64,000 bases of DNA from Apostichopus japonicus (GCF_037975245.1 NC_092567.1:26594876-26658875); one strand, 5' to 3'; counted from the stretch's first letter, positions 11,881 to 22,421 are shown. Numbers and translations are program-made. The notes: generated by a model from the letters alone, not told the origin.

Positions 11881-11919
11881 GGAATGAACCACATTAAGTA
11901 GAAGAAACTTATTTATTAG

Positions 11920-12205
11920 TGGAGGTCACAGGTCATTGAGGTCATGTTGTGGAAAACCTTGTAAAAACGATATCTCAAGATGGGAGGCTCGGACCAATCT
12001 CATATTTCGTGTCTACAGAAGAACCACATGTAGGTGAAAAGGCCTGTTTTTATATGAGGTCAAAGGTTATTGGGGTCAAAGGAGTCAAACTGTGAAAACA
12101 TTGTAAACACGATAACTCAAGAAGGGTATAGCTTGGATCAATCTCATATTAAGCAAGTTGTTGTCATATGTTCAGTAGAGATGCCTACTGCTTTTTGTGG
12201 AGGTC
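11920..12205. repeat. Two tandem units rich in AGGTCA half-sites
   Basis: Two units of about 130-145 bp (11922-12056 and 12057-12201) each begin with clustered AGGTCA-like hexamers and continue with a shared phrase near 'aatctcat'. The first holds AGGTCA-C-AGGTCA at 11923-11935, a direct repeat spaced by one base (DR1), with a third half-site two to three bases on. The second holds AGGTCAAAGGTTA. A related AGGTCA-rich stretch occurs at 46333-46640. These match nuclear-receptor half-sites in sequence; whether they bind anything is unknown. Confidence 0.55.
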
Positions 12206-12429
12206 ATACTCATTTGCAAATTGCAAATCTTTATAATCTCCCATATCTCCCACCGAACAGCCTATCAGATAACATATGCGTTACGCCTGATAAGAAAACG
12301 AGGTTGGCAATTGGAAATTAGCTTATGGGCATCCGTAGAATCGCGTCAAAACTCAACAAACAAGTTCCGTATGCTTCAGTGTGTCGCTTCGTATGGAGGG
12401 CTATCAGTCACAAATCGTGGGGAATCGAC

Positions 12430-12920
12430 TAATACCGATTTAAATCGACATATACCAGTTTCCTTCGACTTACACCAGTTTCCAGCTGAGTTGCTTAAAT
12501 TGACTTCAACCGATTTAAATCGACATATACCAGCCTAATTCTACATATCATCGATTTAAATCGACATATATACCACTTAATTCGACATATCATCGATTTA
12601 AATCGACATAAACCAATTTAAATCGATGATAAGTAAAATAAATCGGTATATGACAATTTAAATCGACATATACCATGTTTAAATCGATGATATGTCGAAT
12701 GAAATTTTTATATGTCAATTTAATTCGACATATACCGATTTAAATCGATGATATGTAAAATAAATCGGTATATGTCAATTTAAATCGACATCTACCAGTT
12801 TAAATCAATGATATGTCGAATTAAATCGGTAGAAGTCAATTTTTTGGACTTATACCAGTTTCTAGCAACTCAAATTGACATATACCTATTTAAATCGACA
12901 TATCATCGATTTAGCTCATT
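12430..12920. repeat. Cluster of degenerate palindromic units based on TTTAAATCGACATATACC
   Basis: About 490 bp consists of roughly 18-bp units in both orientations. The element CGATTTAAATCG, a self-complementary 12-mer, recurs many times, joined by ATATACC or ATGATATG. Similar phrases occur near both ends (TTTCCAGC.GAGTTGC on the left, TTTCTAGCAACTC on the right), as expected of a foldback or MITE-like element. No open frame and no clear target duplication were found. Confidence 0.6.
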
Positions 12921-12929
12921 AACATATTC

Positions 12930-14290
12930 CAAATCCCGATTTCGGTGATGATTGACATGTGGAGATACATCACGTGTAGTCACCTGATAAGGCGCGCGAA
13001 TAATTCGCAATTGTCGAGATTCATTGTAAAAGAAAACCTTCAGGTATGGATGTAGTTACGTTTAGGCTTGGGCGCAGTTTACAAAAATTAACTGTCGCCT
13101 AGTTAGATTTTTATCAATGACCGATCTCAATTCTAGTAAACTGTGTAGAATGGTTCGCTATCTGCACGTACATTATGTACTGGAAGTTTTCATGTACGAA
13201 GATTGTTCACAAACTTCACGGAGCATTTACAAACGTACAGCGATTTAAATCTAACATAACAATTTACTAAAGGGAACGGTTTGAGCTTAGGAAGTACAAT
13301 TTGTTTTAATGGCATTCATAAATATGTTATGTTTATATATTAATTTCTGAACCAATTAAAAAAACTAAACGTCGATATCATGACGGCTTGGACAGTAGAG
13401 TATATGCAGGTAGAATACGAACAATAAGCATTATTAAAATGTTTCCTGTCGGAATACCAATACTTAAGCTGGCCAAACATCTCCTAAATTATTTCTTAAG
13501 GCATTTCCTATACATGCCATTAGTCACAATTCCCCAAAATAAAACAATGTAATGAGTTTTGAGACAAGTTTGTTGTTATTGCTGCTCGGATTTTCACACA
13601 ACACCAGCTGCAAGTGGAAGACACATGCTCTTTCAACCTTAGATTTTCATTACGTAAAATATTGCTATGATTTAGGCAGTTTAATGGAGTATTAGAGATT
13701 TTTCTCGCTCGAATCTGCAGCTTTAAGACAATTTATATAATTGGGAAAATAGAAGCTAAAAGCTATCTTCGTAGGTATTTTTGCAGATGTTTTATTCTAA
13801 TTGTTTGAGACACTGCACAATGCCAAGCTGATTATTTATGTTTCGGTGACATATATTACACTTACTTTTGGGGGAAATAGTTTAAATTTCATACTGCACA
13901 GAAACAAATTTCCAACGTGCAATTTCGGAACACCATGTATCTACTCAAAGTGCTTATAATCTTTGTTTCCAGAAAGTATTGATGTTGTAGATCTGTACTA
14001 TGGAGACTTGAATATCAATCTTAGTGCCGAACTAATTTGTGTTTTCGCGAGTGTATTTTAGTCACGGTCCCAAATAGCGAATACTTTTAAATCAATTTGT
14101 CGAGGCATGAGAAGAAGAAGCCCGTTGTCTTTGGTGGAGATCAATCTTTGTGCTGAATACAAGAAAAATGTCCATCTCGGTTATCAGCTTCTAATGTGAA
14201 TATTGTATATATATCTTAATGCTTGTTACTGTCGGACATCTTTGAAGTATGTTGTTCATCCTAATTGTACGCTACAGCTTAGTGTGTCAC
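12930..14290. other. Spacer without a recognisable gene
   Basis: About 1.36 kb of AT-rich sequence with no open frame above background, no repeat matched elsewhere in the window and no RNA gene. It is part of the presumed first intron of CD225-like gene A. Confidence 0.55.
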
Positions 14291-14664
14291 ATTCATATCA
14301 GATTATTTATGTTGCATTATCGAAAACACACTGTAGTGTTGCTGTCTGGTTATAAAGGCAATTAAGTTCTGGTAAAGGAATCATCCAAGACAGTTTATTA
14401 TGGCCAGATATTTTATACCTATTTCTTGGTTTCCAATCAGTATCTTGAAGTAATATTACAGCAATTGAAAGTGAACTTTTAATTGTATCACGGAGTGAAT
14501 TAATGATTTGGAAATCGGCAGAACGTTTCAATCATATTGGGTGGGGCCACTTGGAGCTAGGCTTCCTAGACCAACCAAATAATTTTCTCCAGAGGGAGCG
14601 ATTGTATCATCTATACCGACCTATATGTGATATTCGCCAAATTAAAGTTGTAACTGGGGCTGAT

Positions 14665-14705
14665 GAGGAATATATATATATTTATATATATATAAACATA
14701 TATAA
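14665..14705. repeat. (TA)n-rich tract
   Basis: Short imperfect TA dinucleotide tract. It lies about 95 bp to the right-hand (3') side of the Penelope-like fragment, which is read on the minus strand. Confidence 0.6.
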
Positions 14706-14796
14706 TCTGCGGGGTATAATATAATTTTTTTCAAAGAAAAGACAACGTTCTTTTTTATATAGCTGATAGCTATAGCTTCAAGCTGATAGCTTCAAG

Positions 14797-15465
14797 TTAT
14801 GCTCCAGGAATATATAGGCTCATCGTCGGGATTACGGGGGATTATAGGGTTATTGGTGTATTGTTCCTTTCTCGATGTATGCTCCTTTGCGTCCGTTTTA
14901 TTGGTGGGGTTTATTGCCTCTCTTCGGTGTTCTCTCCTTTGTCGGTGTTCAGTTGGGAGGGATATCTGTTGTGTATGGTTCCCTTGTCGGTGTTTGGTGG
15001 TTGGGCTGGAGTTGTTTATGTAGAACTTGTTTTCGTGGCGGCACTTCGATATATGTTCCGGACGTTTGTTCTGTTTGTCTGCGTTGGTGATGGTGAGTTT
15101 TTCTGCGAGACAGAGGTTGCATCGCTTCGATTCGTTGCTGTAGGCTTTTGCTCTGCTGGCGATCGATCAATTGATGGTGAATGTATTGTCGTTCTGCTTC
15201 AGCTGCCAGATGTGCTTCGAGAATTCCGTTGCGTTTTGGTGCTTTTGGTGGTTGAACGACATCTTGTGGTTGCCATATCTAAGCTTGAAAGGTGGTTCCG
15301 TTAGACCTATGTTAGTCTTGCAGTTGTCGGTGGTTTTCACTTCGGCCTTGTATATGATGTTTGATGCCTGGCAGTTTCCATTTAGTGGGCATGTGTCCTT
15401 TTTTCGGCAGTTGCAAGCTTCCTTATCTTTCCTTGTGTGGATGGTTGATATGCGTTTGTAAATTT
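14797..15465 (-). pseudogene. C-terminal part of a Penelope-like retroelement (GIY-YIG region)
   Basis: Reading the minus strand from 15465 gives about 220 codons with a single in-frame TGA, where a Trp codon is expected (about 15172). The order is a Cys cluster (EACNCRKKDTCPLNGNCQ), then NIIYKAEVKTTDNCKTNIGL, where IIY and NIG stand in for the GIY and YIG motifs, then FKLRYGNHKMSF and SKHIWQLK, then a second Cys pair in KRCNLCLAEK. This arrangement is that of the endonuclease end of Penelope-like elements. The reverse transcriptase is absent. Codon content is GC-richer than the flanks, suggesting a fairly recent arrival. Stop at 14797-14799. An unrelated GIY-YIG-bearing element is the alternative. 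Confidence 0.6.
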
Positions 15466-15549
15466 AGAAACACGTGGCTCATTGAGGGAACATAAGACAG
15501 CTGAAGTTGTTTGATGATTGCTCAACGTGCAACTCTGAGGAACAACTAC

Positions 15550-16410
15550 TAGTGTTCCACTCAGTGGCGGACTGGGTCTTAAAACCGGCCCGGGCGTTTT
15601 TCACATAGACCGGCCCATTATTCATTGAAATGTTACTTACTAGTGATCGCCGTCCTGGGGGAGGGGTCTAAGGGGAGGGGGCGTCCCCCTCCCCATTAAG
15701 ATTTTTTTGAAGTTAAGGAATGCCTAGATGCAAAATGGTGCTATATATCTCAATTTTGTAGGTTACAATAATCCTTTTGAAAAAGACCCAAACATAATTT
15801 CCAGAAGCAACACTTGATTAAACTGAGGAAACGTTAACAAAATTAGGCAAAAATATATGTTTTAGACTGGATTTTAATTAGTTTTTCAAGCATTTTGTGA
15901 CGACATGCTTGAAAGAATTGAAAAAAAAACCAAAACAAAATCCACTAAAACATATATGTTCAGTAACACGAGCAAATATCATGTCTACGAGAGTAGGAGC
16001 CTACGCAGTTCGCTGCTTCTGGCAGCCACACCATCAATGATATTTTTAGTGTCAAGTTTGGCCAAGATCCTTTTTTTCCACAGACATCAACATGAACGCC
16101 TCATGATGTTCTTGTGTCATTGTACTTCTTCAAACGGTTTTTTTGTCTCTCCAAGCAGAGAAAGAACATTCACATGCCACTTGTGTCACAGGTAGCGTTA
16201 CCAGCAGCTTGTAGGCAAGCTCAATGCTCTCGTAAGTAACGGTGAAAAGGTTCAACTTGAGGAGCTCCTTGTAGCAGCAGAGATCGAGGTCAGTCTTTAC
16301 ATGACTGATTCCCATTTCTACACAGCCCGTCTGTATTCTATTAACTACTGTGAAAGTGGGCTGTAAATTTTACCAGGCTCCCCAGCCCATCGGGCCACCG
16401 GCCCACCGGG
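15550..16410 (-). mobile_element. hAT-type element remnant with transposase tail
   Basis: The left end reads CAGTGGCGGACTGGG, the style of terminus carried by hAT-type elements in this window. The segment near 15640-15770 shares text (GATCGCCGTCCTGGGG, AATGCAAAATGGTGC-like) with the outer MITE at 42413. The right end is lost against a (TA)n tract at about 16415. The transposase C-terminus lies within, at 15985-16330. No matching right terminus or target duplication survives. Confidence 0.6.
15985..16330 (-). pseudogene. hAT transposase C-terminal dimerisation region, frameshifted
   Basis: The minus strand encodes ELLKLNLFTVTYESIELAYK then LLVTLPVTQVACECSFSA, the conserved hAT C-terminal dimerisation motif (normally with Cys-Glu-Arg-Ser-Phe; here Arg is Cys). 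A frame change follows, then STMTQEHHEAFMLMSVEK in a second frame and DTKNIIDGVAARSSELRRLL in a third, ending at a stop at 15985-15987. At least two frameshifts separate pieces that belong to one protein, so it is dead. The catalytic DDE part is not in the window. Confidence 0.7.
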
Positions 16411-16414
16411 CATA

Positions 16415-16422
16415 TAATATAT

Positions 16423-16494
<72 letters not shown>

Positions 16495-16508
16495 TATATA
16501 CATATATA
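16415..16508. repeat. (TA)n tract at a TE junction
   Basis: About 90 bp of TA dinucleotides with minor interruptions, separating the hAT remnant from the LINE that starts immediately to the right. Confidence 0.85.
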
Positions 16509-17320
16509 TTCAAAGTTAGTTGAACGATCTGTAGTAAATAAGATTGTCTCACATTGTTCATTACATGCTCCTTTTCATGATTGCCAATCTGCGAACAGGC
16601 AAAATCACTCTACAGAAACTGCTCTTATGAAAATACATAGTGATATATTGATGAACATGGACCAACAACAATGCACTCTTTTAATCCTGTTGGATTTGAG
16701 TGCAGCGTTAGATACTGTTAACCATGATATTCTTATGAACATATTGCGTACCCAATTTGGTATTGTTAATAATGCACAAAAATGGATTGGTAATTATCTG
16801 TCTTTCAGAAAACAGCATGTATCTATAGAAAATATCTCATCGAAAGATTTTTCTTTGAATTGTGGTGTATCACAGGGCAGCTGTCTCGGTCCTGTTCTTT
16901 TTCTTTTTATATGTTTCTCAGTTGTTTGCCATTGTCTCTAACCTAACGCACATAGTTATGCTAATGATACACAGTTATATTTATCTTTCAATGCTGGTTC
17001 TCTGTTATCTGAGGAACGGGCTGTTCTGGCAATGCAATCACTTATATTCGAAATAAGACATTGGATGATCAGCAATAGGCTAAAGATCAATGATTCCAAG
17101 ACTGAGTTTCTTTTAATTGGTACTCGCCAACAATTTGCTAAGACTCGGGTTCAGATGATAAAAGTAGGTAACGTGGATATTAAGCCATTTGATAGTGCAA
17201 AAAATCTTGGGGTTCATCTTGACAGCAACATGTCAAAGGACATTCATATTGGAAAAGTTTGCTCAAGGGCATACCATGGACTCTATAATATTCGTCAGAT
17301 CAGAAAACAGATCAGATAAC
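16509..17320 (+). mobile_element. CR1/L2-type LINE fragment with mutated catalytic box
   Basis: Plus-strand reverse-transcriptase fragment: SKLVERSVVNKIVSHC, LDLSAALDTVNHDILM (palm), CGVSQGSCLGPVLFLF, then after a frameshift near 16910 SYANDTQLYLS, WMISNRLKINDSKTEFLLIG and SAKNLGVHLDSNMS. The catalytic Tyr-Ala-Asp-Asp box reads Tyr-Ala-Asn-Asp, so the first catalytic aspartate is lost. It begins abruptly in the fingers region at the (TA)n tract and stops before the C-terminus. It lies just downstream (minus-strand sense) of a first-exon copy of the CD225-like gene. Confidence 0.8.
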
Positions 17321-17379
17321 TAAAGATCAAAATAAAATATCAAAAGACATTGTTTTCTCGGTATTTACTCTTGTACATT

Positions 17380-17760
17380 TTATTGATTCGCAAAAAGAAA
17401 GACAAACCGCGAAATTTGTGTGCATTTGACTGTTTGTACCATCTTTAAACTACGGTCTAGCTAATGAAATCCATTTGGAATTCAATTTCAGTATTACATA
17501 GCATCAAACATCCCCTTTTGTGAAAATAAATTAGGTCTTACCCATTTCCATAGTGGTGAGTTCAGTATTGTTCTTCAAAAAGTACGAAAATAGGACAAAA
17601 ATAACAATGAATCAAGACCGATTTGAAAGATACGACAATTGTAACAACTACACTGTAACGTGACACGAATGTTATGAAGCTCTGCTGAATGTTACAATGG
17701 ACGTACAGATGTGTGTTCACATTAATAGTCTACAGGAATTACAATGACTGACCAGGGTAA
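17380..17760 (-). repeat. Duplicated promoter/first-exon block, copy 1
   Basis: This block aligns with 43940-44013 plus 45543-45810, with a MITE interrupting the latter, and its inner part aligns with 18225-18480 continued at 21484-21540. It contains the mini-exon at 17542-17551 and about 200 bp upstream of it. At 17442 the phrase CTTTAAACTACGG is the unoccupied target of the MITE at 44014-45542. At about 17703 the phrase GTACAGATGTGTG is the unoccupied target of the foldback at 18482-21483. Confidence 0.75.
17542..17551 (-). CDS. Candidate first coding exon of CD225-like gene A (type ii)
   Basis: ATGGAAATGG followed by the donor GTAAGA on the minus strand, phase 1. Exon 2 of gene A at 8950-8999 begins with the two bases needed to finish the codon, giving Met-Glu-Met-Glu-Lys-Gln-Pro. 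The distance of 8.5 kb is close to the 10.2 kb between the equivalent pieces of gene B. The exon is too short to prove by sequence alone. The support is its recurrence with a donor in five places, phase agreement and parallel spacing. Confidence 0.38.
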
Positions 17761-18224
17761 CCAGTGACAAGTGTCATAAAACCCGCTAGATAATGCCGAA
17801 ATAAAACCTAAGAAAACGCTAGAAATCAGTTTTCACTAACTTCAATCTTTGGTAGCTCTGATTCATATGATAGGCAGTACAGTGATCATTTTTAATAACA
17901 ACTTGTAACGGTTTATCACAATCAAGGAATAATGTAAGAAAATTAACTGTGGGTTTTTACAAACGAACTGATTCAGGCCTCCAAGTATGAAAAGTCTCTT
18001 ATGAATAGAGTTTACGCGGTATTATAAAGTAAAAGCCATGGAAACATATAAATGCCATGGAAACCTATGGGTTGCCAAGTGGTAATTTTGTCTCGAAAGT
18101 TTAAGAAAACAATTATCTTGTGAATTACCAAATTTGGGCTAAAAACGCTAGACTCCCCCAAATTTGAAAAAAAGGAAGAAAAGGAAAGTGAAAAATCGCT
18201 AGATCTAATTTAAAAACGCTAACG
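17761..18224. other. Spacer without a recognisable gene
   Basis: AT-rich sequence between two first-exon copies. It may hold promoter elements for the minus-strand exon at 17542, but no TATA box or other motif can be placed with confidence. Confidence 0.4.
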
Positions 18225-18480
18225 CTGGTAACCTTGTGGCTGATATTACTTCGTCATGCCATTTGGAATACAATTTCAGTATTAAAAAGCATGAAACAAC
18301 CCCTTTTGTGAAAATGATTTCGGTCTTACCCATTTCCATAGTGGAGTTTAGTATTGTTCTTCCAAAAGTACGAAGGTAGGACAAAAATAACAATGAATGA
18401 AAACCGAATGATAGCAACTACACTGTAACGCGACACGAATGTTATGAAGCTCTGCTGAATGTTACAATGGATGTACAGAT
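18225..18480 (-). repeat. Duplicated promoter/first-exon block, copy 2
   Basis: A second, more diverged copy of the block at 17440-17700. It is cut at 18480 by the foldback element and resumes at 21484-21540. Confidence 0.75.
18330..18339 (-). CDS. First-exon-like mini-exon, type ii (second local copy)
   Basis: The same ATGGAAATGG plus donor GTAAGA as at 17542, 0.8 kb further upstream on the minus strand. It could act as an alternative start for gene A or be a non-functional local duplicate. The foldback insertion lies about 140 bp upstream of it and may have removed its promoter. Confidence 0.25.
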
Positions 18481-19061
18481 ATGCCAAGCCAATTGCTCAA
18501 TAAATCGAAAAACATGGATTATCGGTCGAAAAACCATGTTAATCGACCGATAAACCATGTTTTTTTATAAAAAACCATGTTTACCGAACGATAAATATGG
18601 ATTTTCGGTTGATAAACAAGGTTTGTCTGCGAGAATCCATGTTTATCGCTTGAAAAATTTATGTTTATTGCTTGCAAAACATGGATTATCGCTGATAAAC
18701 ATGGTTTTTCGGCAATTAACATGGTTTTACAGTCAAAAAACAAGGTTTATCGGCCACAAACTGTGTTTTCGAGCGATAAACATGGTTTTTCGAGCGATAA
18801 ACATGGTTTATCGCCCATAAACCATGTTTATCCCCGATAAACCATGTTTATCCCCGATAAACCATGTTCATCGCCTGTAAACCATGTTCATCGCGTAAAA
18901 ACATAGCTTCAGTCCCGCACAATCCGCACATGGACAAGTGCGGAATAACAATCGGCAACGGACAGGCTTAGTACACCGTCATCGATCGGACACCGATCTC
19001 ACGACACAAGCTATATCCGCTAAGTACTTCAGAAATCCGCAACCTCAGAAATAATCATGGA

Positions 19062-19080
19062 GGTTATATCATCGGTAAGT
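19062..19080 (+). other. Start codon followed by a splice-donor-like site inside the foldback
   Basis: ATGGAGGTTATATCATCG followed by GTAAGT reads as Met-Glu-Val-Ile-Ser-Ser and a strong donor. Foldbacks of Mutator type can carry host gene pieces, so this might be a captured first exon, but no second exon was found in the interior. Confidence 0.15.
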
Positions 19081-19439
19081 TCAAGTGTCGATTATTGTAC
19101 AAGTGCATGCAAGAGTTTGTTCTAAATCTTGTTCGCAACAGCGCGGGGCCGTCACGCCCAGTGCCCCATGCATCCCACTGCCCAAAACTTGAGGTAACCA
19201 CTGGCAGTTTTGAACTGTGCGTGGCCAGGGGAAGAGGGGGGTCACTTGCGGCCCAGACGTGGCCTTAAGGGTTGATGACGGCAACTACCGAAAGTACGGC
19301 TACCGCATGAATAACTTGCCGACTAGTCACAGCTGCAACATGAACCATTTGCCCACAGGAGAATTGTTTTATTACCTTTTTGGGGGGAAGGGGGGGGGGG
19401 TTCGCCCGCCCTGCTTTTTTGTTGTTGCTATTATTACTG

Positions 19440-19790
19440 TATGAATACTTGATCTTTTTCCGTTTATGATAAATGGACTTATTTGCTATTATGAACATCG
19501 AACCTTTTTTCCGATTATGAATAACAGACCTTTTTTTGCTAATATGAATATCGAACCTTTTTTCGATTATGAATAACGGACCTTTTTTGCTATTATGAAT
19601 ATCGAACCCTTTTCCTGATTATGAATACCGGACCTTATGAACAATGACCTCTATTTTATGAATAACGAACCTTTTTCCCGATTATGGATAACGAACCTTT
19701 TTTTCGAAAAAATGCACGATATGAAAAACGAACCTTATGAACAATAACACTTATGATTAATTGTCCTTATGAATATCGGGCTGACCCCAT
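19440..19790. repeat. Tandem array of about 51-bp units inside the foldback
   Basis: Units built on GAACCTTTTTTCGATTATGA and GGACCTTTTTTGCTATTATG alternate with a period of about 51 bp for some six units, with decay at the right end. No open frame. Confidence 0.6.
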
Positions 19791-20236
19791 GAGTTGAACA
19801 TCAATTGACATGTTTCAAACAATTCTATAGAATGCCAATTGATATCACAGCATATATGCTGTGTCTGGGTAGGCCCGGGCAGGGTGAAATTTTCAGGGCG
19901 GTGAGGGTGAATATTCCCTAAGAAAAAGTGTTGTTATAGAGGGAAAATTTTCTGCAGTGTTACAACTTGAAACCTAGGCATAGGGCTTAGTAGTGGTATT
20001 GCTACTGATCTTTCAGGAGCTCTTGAAAAAGGATCGTCAAAGTTTCCCAATACTGGGTGAATCTTTGATAGTGTATGGGCCTATAGTAACGTATTGTAAC
20101 ATATAGTAAGTAATTGCTACAGGCCCCTAGTCTGAACAGTGAAACTTTTACTCAGTCGGAGACAGAACCTATATTGAAGCCACAATATAATTAGCAACAA
20201 TATGATTAACCATAACATGACAGACTTACTCAGCTG

Positions 20237-20655
20237 TTAGCCTTCAATAGGGATTTAAAGATCTTCTATATTGGTCCCAATTACAGCACACTATAGCTAG
20301 GAAAGTTTTGTGATTACGCAATCGACCTGCCACGGTCGTAAATCAACCTATAAAGTTCTAGACTGTACAATTAGCCCGCGTAGCTTCTTAACATCATTAG
20401 GCTCTTTAAGTAAACACTGTGTGGAATTATGTTCATGTCTACAGTGTAGTTAATCATAAAGCGCCTTCACACAAATACCCTTATACAAGAAAAAGTATGT
20501 GGCAGGCGTTGCAGACTAATTGATAAGAAGAGGTCATTTTACGACCAAGGCTGGGTGATTACGTAATCCCAAGAAACTTTTCCATGATAGCGTGCTACAG
20601 TTAGGGTCTATACAGAAGACCTTTAAAGTCATAGGAAATAGCCACAGAGCATAAT
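20237..20655. repeat. Inner inverted repeat nested in the foldback
   Basis: About 115 bp at 20237-20350 is matched in inverted form by 20530-20655, for example AGATCTTCTATATTGGTCCC against the complement reading AGGTCTTCTGTATAGACCCT, and TACGCAATC against TACGTAATC. The loop is about 180 bp. Divergence is greater than that of the outer arms, suggesting an older element that was carried inside. Confidence 0.55.
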
Positions 20656-21492
20656 AGGAACTCATTTTTACTCTATGGAATAGCCTTATTGCATAATATA
20701 AAGGCTTACAATAGTCCAAGGGCTAAGATAAGTCAAAACTACAGTTGAAAATTCCGCAGTAAGCTGGAAAGTCTGTGTATGAAATTGTCAACAGAAGGTT
20801 GGGAATTTGATACTCTCTCCTATCTATTCGGCAAAGGCGCCAACGCAGAATTTATAAGGATATACAACCATGAGCACACCATGAACAGTCTCACACCGGT
20901 AACAGGGGCCATATTTCGTTGTTCCTATTATGGATAGGGCTCGCCAACATGCGGCTTCGGAACCAAAAATTTATCACATACTAACATAACATGTACAGTT
21001 TTTGGAAGTAGTTCCGGTAAATTTTCATCAGTCGCCAAATATAAAACCATGATTTATCGCCGAAAAACTATGCTTATCGGTCGATAGACAAGGTTTATTG
21101 CCGATAAACATTGATTTTCTACGAATTACATGGTCTTTCGGTCGAAAAACCATGTTTATCGCCGATAAACATGGTTTATCGCCGATCAACATGGTTTATC
21201 GCCGATCAACATGGTTTATCGCCGATAAACATGGATTTCGAGAGATAAACTTGGATTATCGAAAAAACTTGGAAGATCTAATAAAAATCCATGTTTATCG
21301 TTCGATAAACCATGTTTCTCAGAAAAACCATGATTATCGGCAGATAATTTTTTGGTGACAAACCATGTTTATCGGTCGATAAACATGGTTTTTCGGTCAA
21401 TAAACATGGTTTTTCGAGTGATAAACATGTTTTTTTTGACCGAAAATCCATGTTTTTCGATTTATTGAGCATTTGGCTTGCCATTTACAGAT

Positions 21493-22142
21493 GTGTGTTC
21501 ACATAACTAGTCTACAGGAATGACAATGAAGAACAATAACAATGTCGAGGCAAATATCCAATGAATAGAAAATCGCGGTTTATCGCTTGATACCTCGAAC
21601 ACTCGACCGTAACATGTTTTCGACAGGTTTTTGTCATTTTCTCATTTATTCCGTGGTATTTCGGGGATTTCCTACTACTTAACTTGTTAGTAAAAAACTG
21701 TCATAGAATGTTTGGCATCTGATTTTGTTTGAGTCAAGAAAGAGAATAAGTCTTGTTTCTTATTTCTTGGTAAAATAGTGGTCTAATACACGAGAACTTG
21801 TTCTCAGAAATAAAATGTTAAATAGCTTACATCAATAATGTGAAATAATAAGCTATGGTTGGTTTCACGTTATTTTGTTTTGATAAAGCAGGTGCTTTGC
21901 GCTTTGTCGCCGTTTTCCCAACCTTTTGAAATGTCCGTCGAGTTTTTTACATATTTACAGGCTATTCATCACAAAACCGCAAACTAAGATATGAACCAAG
22001 TTTTTTCCCTGCCAAAATCATTAATTGGCGAGTACTTAAGGACTGTTGCAGATAATGAGCAGAGTGTATTTTGACAAACTTTGACAAAGTTCCGCAAAAA
22101 TACTAGTTTGAATTCAACCAAGCAGTGAATAGATCAAATATA
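21493..22142. other. Spacer without a recognisable gene
   Basis: The first 50 bp continue the first-exon block interrupted by the foldback. The rest is AT-rich and shows nothing supportable. Confidence 0.5.
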
Positions 22143-22421
22143 CATCATCACCACTACCACTGCAACCACTCAGACATACTGATATTTTCTCCAAACAATG
22201 ATGAACAGATGCTGGTCCGCACTACATGCCCTTAGAAGTGATTGTATTCTTGCTATCTGTCCCCACCCACTCATTGATAAATGTGTTTGACTCCATCTAC
22301 TGTAGTCAGTGAAGGTTCTTCAGCTTTGCGCTACACCCCACTCCCATCACTTTACCATGCATCGATCACACAACGAGAAAGAATATTAACATGCCACAAT
22401 GTCGCAAACTTTGCAAATTAC

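Larger units (their letters stand above)
18482..21483. mobile_element. 3-kb foldback element with long repetitive inverted arms
   Basis: The left end TGCCAAGCCAATTGCTCAAT and the inverted right end TGGCAAGCCAAATGCTCAAT match, and both continue into 400-bp arms (18500-18900 and 21045-21480) built from roughly 18-bp units such as GATAAACATGGTTTATCG in both orientations. A 9-bp target duplication is seen: TGTACAGAT (18472-18480) and TTTACAGAT (21484-21492). The unoccupied site survives at 17703. The long arms and 9-bp duplication are typical of Mutator-like foldback elements. No transposase is recognisable in the 2.1-kb interior. Confidence 0.8.

Noticed and set aside
14307-14640. Minus-strand frame with SIAVILLQDTDWKPRNRYKI, possible LINE endonuclease piece
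   Set aside because: A faint resemblance to an endonuclease start, but no second motif (Gly-Asp-x-Asn or Ser-Asp-His) is nearby. Too weak to call.
14799-15304. Three overlapping plus-strand frames rich in Leu/Val/Cys/Phe
   Set aside because: They are antisense to the Penelope-like coding fragment on the minus strand, which has recognisable motifs.
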